Shown here piece by piece: positions 1-9,200 of a stretch of DNA of 20,802 nt. Source of the DNA: Isotricha intestinalis (lineage: Eukaryota > Ciliophora > Litostomatea > Vestibuliferida > Isotrichidae); contig JAJJLU010004007.1 of NCBI GenBank assembly GCA_023807065.1, forward strand, positions 1 to 20,802, in the 5' to 3' direction. The position numbers and the translations under genes are program-made. The notes under the pieces are model-generated. The model was not told the DNA's origin. It ran no database searches and was given only the letters and a program-made list of their open reading frames with translations. The first letter of the stretch is position 1. The number at the start of each line of letters is the position of its first letter.

Positions 1-76
1 AAGAGAAAAAAGAAGAAGAGAAAAAAGAAGAAGAGAAAAAAAAGAAGAGAAAAAAGAAGAAGAGAAAAAAGAAGAA
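1..76. repeat. Purine-only GAA/AAAAGA microsatellite
   Basis: The first 76 bases contain only A and G, as imperfect repeats of GAAAAAAGAAGAA. In the frame of the downstream kinase-like gene the whole stretch is open to the window edge and reads as Lys/Glu/Arg-rich sequence, so it may be a coding low-complexity linker rather than a 5' untranslated region. A-run length differences between repeat units shift the encoded pattern from Lys-Lys-Glu-Glu-Glu to Arg-rich, so the upstream frame is uncertain. Confidence 0.8.
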
Positions 77-82
77 CCAACA

Positions 83-1000
83 ATGTCTCTTTTACAAGCT
101 TATTATATAAAATTATGGTGTTTTAATTTTATATCATTTTATTATCCTTGTAATGAAGAATATTTAGAAAAGATAAAAGAAAAAATTAACAATAAGAAAG
201 AATTGAAAGAAGAATTCAAAACAGAAAAAGATTTAAATGATTTTCTTAAAGAGAAAGAAAAAATAATAATATTGCAAAAAGGAGAAACATTATATGGTGT
301 TAAAGAAGAATTATCTAAATTGAGAGATGGAGACAAAAAAAATTTTCAAAAATTGATTCAACATATTATAAAACAATTATCAATTGGATTATATTTATTA
401 CATCATCTAACAAATTCAGAATGTTATTATCATAATGATTTAAAGCCAGATAATGCTTTAATAATAATTGATGATGATGAAAAAGAAACAGATTTATATA
501 AAAAATACATTAATTCTACAGTTAAAGTAGTTGATTTAGATTTATCAAGAAAAATAGATATTGAATATTTGAATAAACTTTATTATGATAAAATGTATAA
601 AGAAGATTTATTTCCTTATGATGATCCTGATAAAGAAGAAATTTATGAACTTGGTGAAATTACGTTTGAACTATTAACTGGAGAAAAATTCAAAAAAGAA
701 TTATTCCAGACCAAAAAATGTAAAATCAGGACTGAGTTAAAATTATGTGAAAATATCATTAGATTTCTTCATTGTACTCTTAAAACTGATAGAGGTTATA
801 GAATTAGTTGTGATGAGGCTTTTGAACATAAATTTCTTAATGAAGATAAGGAAGAGAACTTTAACCAATTTGATTTACCTACTGATTTAATTTCTGAAGA
901 TAAAGAATATTTTTATTTACCTCTTAATTATAGATATTTAAATTTGAATAAAAGGGATAATATGATTATTGAAGAAGCATGTACAGTCGAAGAATTTTAA
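83..1000 (+). CDS. Degenerate protein-kinase-like protein, probably 5'-truncated by the window edge
   Basis: An open frame of 305 residues from the ATG at 83. The C-lobe of a protein kinase fold is visible. The catalytic-loop match is HNDLKPDN (residues 117-124; usual HRDLKxxN). The metal-binding DFG is DLD (151-153). The activation segment is very short. A helix-F-like stretch (EEIYELGE, 185-192) leads into LLTG (197-200), as in the usual xELLTG of kinases. The Asp and Asn of the catalytic loop and the first Asp of DFG are kept, but the DFG glycine is gone and no glycine-rich loop is seen, so activity is doubtful. The frame stays open upstream of the ATG, and the paralog at 4804-6169 has about 190 more N-terminal residues before the equivalent CFNFI segment, so the true start is probably outside the window. 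It ends in Val-Glu-Glu-Phe. Substrate and role are unknown. Confidence 0.75.
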   Translation: MSLLQAYYIKLWCFNFISFYYPCNEEYLEKIKEKINNKKELKEEFKTEKDLNDFLKEKEKIIILQKGETLYGVKEELSKLRDGDKKNFQKLIQHIIKQLSIGLYLLHHLTNSECYYHNDLKPDNALIIIDDDEKETDLYKKYINSTVKVVDLDLSRKIDIEYLNKLYYDKMYKEDLFPYDDPDKEEIYELGEITFELLTGEKFKKELFQTKKCKIRTELKLCENIIRFLHCTLKTDRGYRISCDEAFEHKFLNEDKEENFNQFDLPTDLISEDKEYFYLPLNYRYLNLNKRDNMIIEEACTVEEF

Positions 1001-1121
1001 ATTATTTATTAGATATTTAAAAATATAAAACTTTAAATTAAAGTATTTTAAGAGAATAATTAATTATTTGTTTTTCAGAAAAAAATAAAATATAGAATTA
1101 TATATAAAATATTATAAAAAA

Positions 1122-2879
1122 TTAGTTGTACACTATAATTTGATTAATAATTTCATTTTGTGAAAATCTATGAATATTATTTTTTTTATCAAAACATAAT
1201 AAGAAATTTTCATTTTCTAAATCACTTCTGATTAAAATTATTTGAGAATTAAAAAGTAAATTTGATTCATTGTCTTTTTCTAATCCAATATTAATCAATT
1301 TATTATTTTTTAAATTGATTTTATAATAATTCTTATTAAATCCATTTTCAGTAATTCCCCCAAAAATAATAATATTATTATTACTATCAAAATAACTAAT
1401 ATGCTCAATAATTCCATTTATATTATTATTAATAATTATTTCTTTCCACAAATTATTTTCAACATCATAAAATTCAATATTATTAATATATTTACTTTGA
1501 ATAAAATTATATCCATAAAAAGCATAAATAATGGAATTATTAATTAATAAATAAGAACTTTTAGATCTTTCTTGATTCATTTCTTTAATTATTGAATCAT
1601 CCCATTTATTAGATTTTAAGTCATAAGTTTCTACTTTTTTTGTAAAATTTCCACTTAAACATATTATTTTATTATCATATTTTATTAATCCACAATTAGT
1701 GTGATTATATTTTAAATTATTTAATCTATTAATACATCTTTTTTTATAATTAAAAAAATAAAACATATCAGAATTTTTTCCAGTAATAATAAAAACACTT
1801 CCATTAAGATTTAAATAAGAAGTATTTTCTTGAATGAAATTTAATGTATAATTACTATAATCAGCAAAAGAAACTAATTGAAAATTATTATTTAAAATAT
1901 CAAATTTTAAAAAATGAGTGCTATCAAAAGGTTTAAAAATTAATTTATCACTATCACTTTTATTGGAATTTTGATTTAAAATAATTTTTTTGGGAGAATA
2001 CATTTTAATAGATTGTAAATATTTAGGTTTATAGATATTTAAAGAAATGGAAAATTGATGTGAGATTTGTAAATTAGAATTAAAAGAGATTCCTAAATTA
2101 TTATTTAAATTTGTAACATAAGTTGAATTATATTCATCTGAAAAACTTGAAGTATTATTAAAAAATTGAGTATTATTCATTTTTTTACATTCTTTTTCAA
2201 GAATTTGAATATAGTTAAAACATTTTAGATTTTGATTTTTTATTCTTTTTAATTCTTCAGTTAATAATTTAATATGTTCATTCATTGTTGAAATTTGTTC
2301 TTCTTTTTCTTTTAATTGTTTCATTAATATTATTATATCATTTTTTAATTTATCATTTGTATCTTTTTTTTTGACTGATACTATTTCATAATTTAAATGA
2401 GTCATTGCTAAAAATGATGTTGAAAGATTATTTTTTTTTATTTTTTCATTATTTTCACTTTTTTTAAATTTTATATTTGAATTAAAACTTGAATTTAAAT
2501 TCATTGAATTTTCATTTTCATCGTTACAATTTTTTTCAGAACAACTATGGATTCTTTTAAATTTTGTTTGTAAATTTAAGGATTTAATTTTAGCTAAATT
2601 TAAACTTAATTTTGTTTTTTTAACACAATGACAAAAAGGAATTTTAGGCTTTTCTTTACTATTACATTTTCCATTTAAAACATTTTGAGTTGTAAATAAT
2701 CCTTTATATGGGCTAATGCTTAAATTAGTATTTGTTTTATTCAATATATCATCCTTTTCACAAGAATAATTTCTTGAAAATTTATTGTGTTTATAGTTAG
2801 AAATATGAGAGTCAAAAATTTTTTGAATTGTTGAATTACCATAAATTATATCTCTAACCCTTTGATTATTTTTTTTCAT
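1122..2879 (-). CDS. Coiled-coil and kelch-repeat protein
   Basis: A 585-residue protein with an ATG at 2879. The N-terminal 160 residues are Ser/Asn/Lys-rich and look disordered. Residues about 170-240 form a heptad-rich coiled coil (for example KQLKEKEEQISTMNEHIKLL). Residues about 320-585 hold degenerate kelch repeats: units with a hydrophobic strand, a Gly-Gly or single Gly turn, and then a Tyr...Trp pair (VETYDLKSNKW, IEFYDVENNLW, IIIFGGITENG). These would form a beta-propeller, a protein-binding platform. This coiled-coil plus kelch layout is common in large protist gene families. No BTB, F-box or RING partner domain is seen, so a ubiquitin-ligase role is not supported. It is convergent with the kinase-like gene ending at 1000, 121 bases apart. 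Confidence 0.75.
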   Translation of the reverse strand: MKKNNQRVRDIIYGNSTIQKIFDSHISNYKHNKFSRNYSCEKDDILNKTNTNLSISPYKGLFTTQNVLNGKCNSKEKPKIPFCHCVKKTKLSLNLAKIKSLNLQTKFKRIHSCSEKNCNDENENSMNLNSSFNSNIKFKKSENNEKIKKNNLSTSFLAMTHLNYEIVSVKKKDTNDKLKNDIIILMKQLKEKEEQISTMNEHIKLLTEELKRIKNQNLKCFNYIQILEKECKKMNNTQFFNNTSSFSDEYNSTYVTNLNNNLGISFNSNLQISHQFSISLNIYKPKYLQSIKMYSPKKIILNQNSNKSDSDKLIFKPFDSTHFLKFDILNNNFQLVSFADYSNYTLNFIQENTSYLNLNGSVFIITGKNSDMFYFFNYKKRCINRLNNLKYNHTNCGLIKYDNKIICLSGNFTKKVETYDLKSNKWDDSIIKEMNQERSKSSYLLINNSIIYAFYGYNFIQSKYINNIEFYDVENNLWKEIIINNNINGIIEHISYFDSNNNIIIFGGITENGFNKNYYKINLKNNKLINIGLEKDNESNLLFNSQIILIRSDLENENFLLCFDKKNNIHRFSQNEIINQIIVYN

Positions 2880-2978
2880 TAAAAAAAAATATAAAAAATT
2901 ATAATAATAATTTTCTTAATTTATTTTTTATTTAAAATAACCAATTAAAACTTTTTAATAAAATTAGTAGGATTATTC

Positions 2979-3533
2979 CTAATTTGATTTTTTATATAAG
3001 GACCACAAAAATTTCATATTATTATAAATATTATCATTATTATTATTATTTAAAAATATTATTTTCATAAAATTCTTTTGCAATTCAAATGTATATTTAG
3101 TATTTGTAGTGAATATTGAATTTGCTGTTAATGAATTAAATTATTATGATTTAAAAGAAATTAATTTTTTCAACTTTTTCTTTTAAAGTTTGAACTTTAC
3201 TTCAAATATAACTTCTAATTTCTCTTATTTTTTAAAATATAATTGATTTAAATCTATATCTATATTTATTCCTTGTAAATTTTTCAATTTTTTTTTTTTA
3301 ATTTTAAACATCATCTTCTTACTTTATTCTTTTTGATTTATTTCATTTTATTCATAAATGCCGGTAAATCTTCATTTACTATTTCAATATTTTCTATTCC
3401 AATTATACAACTATTTGGATTTTGAATTCCTTGGTTTATTATAGTACTTTGATATTATATATGAACTTTTATTACTCATATTCATATTAATTTTAATTGA
3501 TTCATATTTTGATTTTTTACTAATTTAAATTCA
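2979..3533 (-). pseudogene. Decayed coding sequence, family unknown
   Basis: The 769-base gap between two intact minus-strand genes holds a coherent but broken reading frame. Reading leftwards from about 3300 to the TAG at 2979-2981, one frame gives protein-like text (NLQGINIDIDLNQLYF; later NSLTANSIFTTNTKYTFELQ and MKFLWSLYKKSN) broken by TAA codons. Farther upstream (about 3340-3430) a shifted frame gives NPNSCIIGIENIEIVNEDLP. The mixed hydrophobic composition, including Trp and Cys, is unlike the poly-Lys/Asn/Ile text of true spacer. I do not recognise the family. Alternatives are a multi-exon gene whose introns I failed to see, or chance. The flanks (2880-2978 and 3534-3648) show nothing. 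Confidence 0.5.
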
Positions 3534-3648
3534 TTTTGTTTTTATATTTTATTTTTTTTTGATGTTTTTATTTTTATTTTTTAACTAATTTTTTTATAAT
3601 CTAAAATAAAATATATTGAATTAAATATATTTTTTTAAATTTTTGTTT

Positions 3649-4749
3649 TTAATATTCTTCAACCATTATTGTTTTTAATTTTGTTAAATATATGGTAAAA
3701 TCTTTTCCTTTTGCACTTAAAATTTCTATTATTTTTTCATAACATGTTATTAATTCTTTTATTACTAAATTTATTGATTCTTTATTTTGACTAATTTTTC
3801 TTTTTCTACATTCATAAATTTTTTCTTTATATTTTATGATTGAAATTAAATTATTTATATTTTCAGAATTTATTTTTTTAATTTTTTCTAGTTTTCCATT
3901 TATATTAAAATATTTTATGTTATTTATGTCATTTGGATAACGAATAAATGTATCAAATCTTTCTGATAAAAATTTTTTTTTTGTTTCTAACATTTTAATG
4001 AAAGAATCATTTGTAATATCATTTAAAAGAATAATTTCAATTTCTTGGTGTTTGAATTGGAAATAAATACTATTTTTATTATATTTTTTATTTAATTCTT
4101 TTTGTTCAAATTTGATTAAATCATGTTTAATATCAAATTTATTTTTTAAATATCCTTTTGATTCTTCATTTTCTTTAGGTTCAAATATTAAAATATAAAT
4201 ATCACTTATTATGAAGTATTTTTTCTTTGAAGTTTTATCATTATTATTTATAAGAATAAATCGGTAAAATAATAAAGAATTATTTTCAATAAAATCATTC
4301 ATATTATATTCTTCATTAATATTATAAATTCCATAATAAACTAAAACTCTAATTGAAATATCTTCATAACATTGCTTCAAAAAAATAGGAATATTTTGAA
4401 TTATTTTTTCTGAAATTTCTAAAATATTACTCGAATCATCATTTAAATCTTTATTTTCATTCATTATATTATAATATAAATTTCTATTATCAAATAATGT
4501 TGGAAAAGTAAAATTAGTTATGCACTTTATATAAGGAATTTTCCCTTTAATTAACATTATTGAAAAAGAAATATCTTCTAAAAAAGAATTTAAATCAGTT
4601 TTTGATTTAAAAGTTATATGTATTAAAAATGAATTATCGTATAATTCTTTAGCAATAATATCTAAAACCTTTTTCTGATAAAATTTTTCTTTTAATAATT
4701 TAATGGTATTTTTTATATCCTTTTCTTCTTCAGTATTATTTTTTTCCAT
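3649..4749 (-). CDS. Unrecognised protein, possibly UBC-like (RWD/UEV) plus PH-like regions
   Basis: A 366-residue frame with an ATG at 4749, following the kinase-like gene in the same direction with 54 bases between them. I do not firmly recognise it. Residues about 15-130 are an alpha-beta region whose central part (KGKIPYIKCITNFTFPTLFD, about 68-87) recalls the beta-strand and Pro-rich stretch of ubiquitin-conjugating or RWD folds. No catalytic-Cys HPN motif is present, so it would be a non-catalytic variant. Residues about 157-270 form alternating strands ending in an amphipathic helix, the pattern of a PH-like domain (FYRFILINNN, KKYFIISDIYILIFEP). The last 80 residues are helical and Lys-rich. 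The protein ends in Met-Val-Glu-Glu-Tyr. Domain names are inferences from secondary-structure feel, not from a search. Confidence 0.7.
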   Translation of the reverse strand: MEKNNTEEEKDIKNTIKLLKEKFYQKKVLDIIAKELYDNSFLIHITFKSKTDLNSFLEDISFSIMLIKGKIPYIKCITNFTFPTLFDNRNLYYNIMNENKDLNDDSSNILEISEKIIQNIPIFLKQCYEDISIRVLVYYGIYNINEEYNMNDFIENNSLLFYRFILINNNDKTSKKKYFIISDIYILIFEPKENEESKGYLKNKFDIKHDLIKFEQKELNKKYNKNSIYFQFKHQEIEIILLNDITNDSFIKMLETKKKFLSERFDTFIRYPNDINNIKYFNINGKLEKIKKINSENINNLISIIKYKEKIYECRKRKISQNKESINLVIKELITCYEKIIEILSAKGKDFTIYLTKLKTIMVEEY

Positions 4750-4803
4750 TAAATAAAAAATTTAAAAATTGAATATAATTAAATTTAATTAATATATAAT
4801 TAA

Positions 4804-6169
4804 TTAAAATTCTTCACTGAAATGTACAACAATATCATAATTTCCAGGATTTAAAACAAAAAAAGGTTGAGAAACAGGTAAAAGAAATTCAGTTTTATCA
4901 TAATTTAAATTATAATTATTTATATTATCAAAATTTAATATTTTATCATTATCAAATTGTTTTTCATCTTCAGAAATAAAAGGATGAATAAAACCACTAT
5001 CACAATTGATTCTATATTTTTCTTCAAGTAGAAGAGATTGATGTAAAAAATCAATAATATTTTCACATAAGTAATATTCTCTCTTTAATTTATTATTTAA
5101 TATTTTTTTACCATCAACTATTTTATAAAAAGATTCTCCTGTAATAAGTTCCCATAATATTTCTCCTATTTCAAACATTTCTTCTTTATCTGGGTCATCA
5201 TAATTATAAATTATATGATTATCAAATTTTTTTGTTAAATCAAAATCAATAATTTTAAAAGTTGCATTTAATATTTTTTCATAAATTTTATCTGCATTAT
5301 CTTCCTTATTTAATTCATAATTCATTACAAAAATATTATGAATTTTTAAATCTTTATGATATAAAAAAGCAAATTTTGATAAATGATGAAATAAAAATAA
5401 TCCTATTTGAATTTGTTTCATTATATGTTGAAGAGCTATTTGAAATCTTCTTGTATTTTTTTCTTTTTTATTTTCATCTCTTAATTTTTTTAATTCCATT
5501 AAAAAATCTGGATTATTTAATCCAATTCCTTTTTCTAAAAAAATAGAAGAAAATAAATCAGGTTTATCATTTAATAATTTTAATTTATATTCTTTTTTTC
5601 TAAGTGCATTCACAGGGCAATTATTTAATTCTTTATTTATAATATTTTGAATATAATTTTTTTTATTAAATGAAGGGTTTTTTTCCTTTAATTCATTTTC
5701 TCTATAATTAAAAGCTATAAAATTAAAACAATATAATTTTATTAAATACTTTTTATCTAGATTTTCCAATTCTATATTTTCAAATTCTATTTTTTCAAAA
5801 GCATCTATAATCTCTTTTATTTTATATTTTTTTGAACTCTTTATTTCTTCATATATCTCTTTAAATAAAGGAGATTTATTATCATTATTTTCAATAATTT
5901 CATAAAATATATCTGATTCACTATTATCTTTATTTTTAATTTGTATTTCTAATTTTTTTAATAAATCATCAATAATATCATCTTTATATTCATTTGTTTT
6001 TTTTTTTTATTTCTAAATATTGTTTTAAAGTTTTATTTCTTTCTTCTGTAATTGTTTCATAATTTCTATATTCTATATTTTTTTTTTGAGAATACTCTTC
6101 ATTTTCCACTATTTTATAAAAATATTCTTTTCCATTTAAATTAATTATCATATCACCTATTCTTGGCAT
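4804..6169 (-). CDS. Kinase-like paralog split by a one-base frame change at an A12 run
   Basis: The C-terminal frame (4804-6006) has no ATG before the conserved kinase-like part; the only early start-like codon is a TTG at 5769. The 5' frame (ATG at 6169) runs into an A12 run (5997-6008 on the plus strand as T) and stops at TGA 5990-5992. Removing one A joins them into about 454 residues. The product resembles the gene at 83-1000 throughout: CFNFIAFNY, then HKDLKIHN (catalytic loop), DFDLTKK in place of DFG, YDDPDKEE, EIGEILWELITG, and a Ser-Glu-Glu-Phe end. The first about 25 residues (IGDMIINLNGKEYFYKI) could be an N-lobe beta-hairpin with no clear Gly loop. DFG to DFD and a very short activation segment suggest a pseudokinase or unusual kinase. 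It is divergent from REV3, with 63 bases between the start codons. Confidence 0.7.
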
Positions 6170-6232
6170 TTTAAAATATAAATTATTACTTGAATAATTA
6201 AACAATATTTTTTTTGAACTAAAAAAATTAAG
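6170..6232. promoter_or_regulatory. Short divergent intergenic region between the kinase-like gene and REV3
   Basis: Only 63 bases separate the ATG of the minus-strand kinase-like gene (6169) from the REV3 ATG (6233), so both 5' ends and any core promoter must lie here or inside the neighbouring genes. The stretch is almost pure A+T with a T9 run. I see no recognisable TATA, initiator or other element that stands out from background. Confidence 0.4.
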
Positions 6233-9200
6233 ATGGAATTAAATAATTTATTTTTTTCTTCAAATATTATTGTTTTTGATGAATATACTCTCATTCCTCA
6301 AAAAGATTTTATAAATCCAGAAGTAATTAGTTCTTTTCAAAATATTAATTTTATTGATTTTTTTGAAGATAATAAAATTGAAAAATATAATAAATTTATG
6401 AGAAGAGAAATTATTCAATTTCCAATTATAAGAATATTTGGAACAACAATTTTAGGTCAAAAATCTTGTATAAACATTCATGGATATTATCCTTATTTTT
6501 TTATTGAAATTAATGAATCAAATTATTTTAATTATAAAGATGAAAATATTCTTAGAAAATTTGCTTATTTACTTGAAAATTCTTATATAAAATATTCTTT
6601 TGATTTAATTGAAAAAGAATCAGAATATTATAATAAAGAAAAAAAAAATCAAAGAAATATAGCCTCTCAAATAATTCATAATATTACAATTGAAAAAAAA
6701 ACAAATATATATGGTTATTATAATAATCAATCAACTTTTCTAAAAATTGAATGTTATAATTCAGAATTTATAAAAGGATTAAGAAAAATATTAGATGGTA
6801 AAGTAATATTAGATAATTTTTATCAATGTTTTGATGCTCATATATCCTATAGTACTCATTTTTTTAGTGATTATAATTTATTTGGAATGGGAATGATAAA
6901 ACTAAATAATTTTTCCTTTAGATATAAAATACCTGAAAGTACTTATATTGATTTTATCACAACTTTAACAAAATTTACTGATAATATTATTTGGGATAAT
7001 CATAAAGAAAAATTAAATTATTTAAAAGATGAAGAAAAAAAATTTATTTCAGAAAACAATGAATTTATGGTTTGGGATAATACTATTATAAAACAAATGA
7101 ATTTTAAAATAAAATATAATTTATTTAATAAATCTTCAAAAAGTGAAATTGAAGTTGATTGTATTTGTAATAATATAATAATTGATAAATTAGAATTGGT
7201 AGACGAAGAAAATAAATTAAATACATTAGAATCAAAACAAGTTGATATATCAAATTTAAAATATCATATAAAACATTGCACTTCTCTTATAGATTTATGG
7301 AAAGAAGAAATTGAAAGAAGAGAAAAGTATCATATGGAAAAATTAACATTTGAAAAAATTTCAAATCAAAATTTTTTTGAATTAACAGAAAATTATTTAA
7401 TAACTAATAAAGAAATAACAGAAAAATTATTAAAATTAAATTACATAATATCAAAAGAGTCTCCTATTAACAATGGTAATAATAATATAATAATTAATGA
7501 AATGGTAATTAATTCAGAACAAATTAGCAAAATTATTAATACAAAAAATATAGATTCAAAACATTTTGAACATTCTTATGCTTATTATAAAAAAAATTAT
7601 CTATCTACTCTTTATGAACAAACTCTTTGTATTACAAGAGAATATAATTTAAATCAAAATAATAAAAATAATATTAATAATGGTATTGATATAAATAATA
7701 ATATTATCTTTGATAAAGAAGAAATTGAAGAAAAAGAACAATATGATTTAGATTTATCTTGTTTTAATTCAAGTAGAAGTTTAAATGAACAAAGTTATAA
7801 TAATAATAGTAGAAAATTATTAAAAAATATTCTTACTAATAAAACAGTCGAAGATTGCTATTTAATTGAGCCTCATAATAAAATTATAGAAGAAGATCAT
7901 AATGATAATTTAAAAGATAATTTTGAAGATAAATATACTTTACTTGCAAATAAAAATAAAAATAAATTAATTATATCTAATAATAAGAAAATAAAAGAAG
8001 ATTGTTTCATTAAAATTTTTAAGAGTTTATATTGGTTTACATATAATAATGAAAGTAAATTAAGGAATAAAAATATTATTGAAAAATTAAACAGAAATAA
8101 TTATAATTATAATATCCTAATCAATAGTAATTTGAATAATTTATTTTATTCTAATCCATTTGATTATAAGATGTTTTATTTTGTAGATTATCAAATGAAC
8201 CAAAATTTAAAAATTAAAAACCAAAACTCTTTAACAATGATGATGAATAAAATAAATAAAATAAGATTAGATTTTAAAAAAATTATATCTCCTTCGTTGA
8301 ATAGAAGAAAAACTCTAATATATAAAGAAATGGAAAAATTAAAATTATTAGAAGAAATTGAATTTCAAGAAATTGATGAAAATGACCAATTATTTTTCTT
8401 TGATAAAACTTCCTTAATATTTATTCATAAAAATGGAAAAAGAATAAAAAGATCAGAAGTTATAAAAAGAATAAAAGAAAGAAAAGAATATTATGATAAT
8501 AAAAAAAAATATAATACTAATTATATTAATAATTTATTGTATAAAGAAGATAATTTACCAAAAATAGAAAACATATCATTAAATGAGACAATAATCTCAA
8601 ATCAAAATAAAACAATTATTCATCAAAAATATGAAAATGAGATTTCACCAATCACAGAAAAAAAATATATATCAAATTATAATATATCATCACTTAACTT
8701 TTTAGGTAATTTAAATTTAAGTAGTCAAAAAGTAGAAAAAATAAGTATTTTAAATAATATTAAACAATTAGAAAAATCATCATGTATGACAATTTTATCA
8801 GTTGAAGTTTTTGTAGATTCAGAATCAAATTTATTATTTAATTATGAAAATGAAGAAATTTTAGCAATTTTTATTTCCATCCATGATTATAATACAGAAT
8901 CAAATTCATTGATTTTTAATAAAGAATATAATAATTATAATTTAATAATAACATCATATCCAAATAAAAATATTGCCAAAAGATATAATTATTCAAATTT
9001 TATTTTATCTCCTGAATATTTATCCTATTCAAATAATGATTATGATAAATCAAATTTAATCGAAATAATTTTTACAAAAGATGAAATAGGAATATTACAC
9101 AAATTTACAGAAATAATATTAAAATATGATCCAGATATAATAACAGGATTTGAAACTCAATTATTATCAATAGGATATATAGTAAATAGAGGAAAAATTT

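Noticed and set aside
1..76. Link between the purine repeat at the window start and the AGAAGAAGAC end of the direct repeats
   Set aside because: Both contain GAAAAAAGAAGAAG, but such purine runs are easily produced in this composition and the flanks do not match.
5262..5546. Plus-strand 94-codon frame inside the kinase-like gene
   Set aside because: Antisense shadow: Phe/Leu/Tyr-rich text opposite Lys/Glu-rich coding sequence, no recognisable domain, while the minus strand carries kinase motifs.
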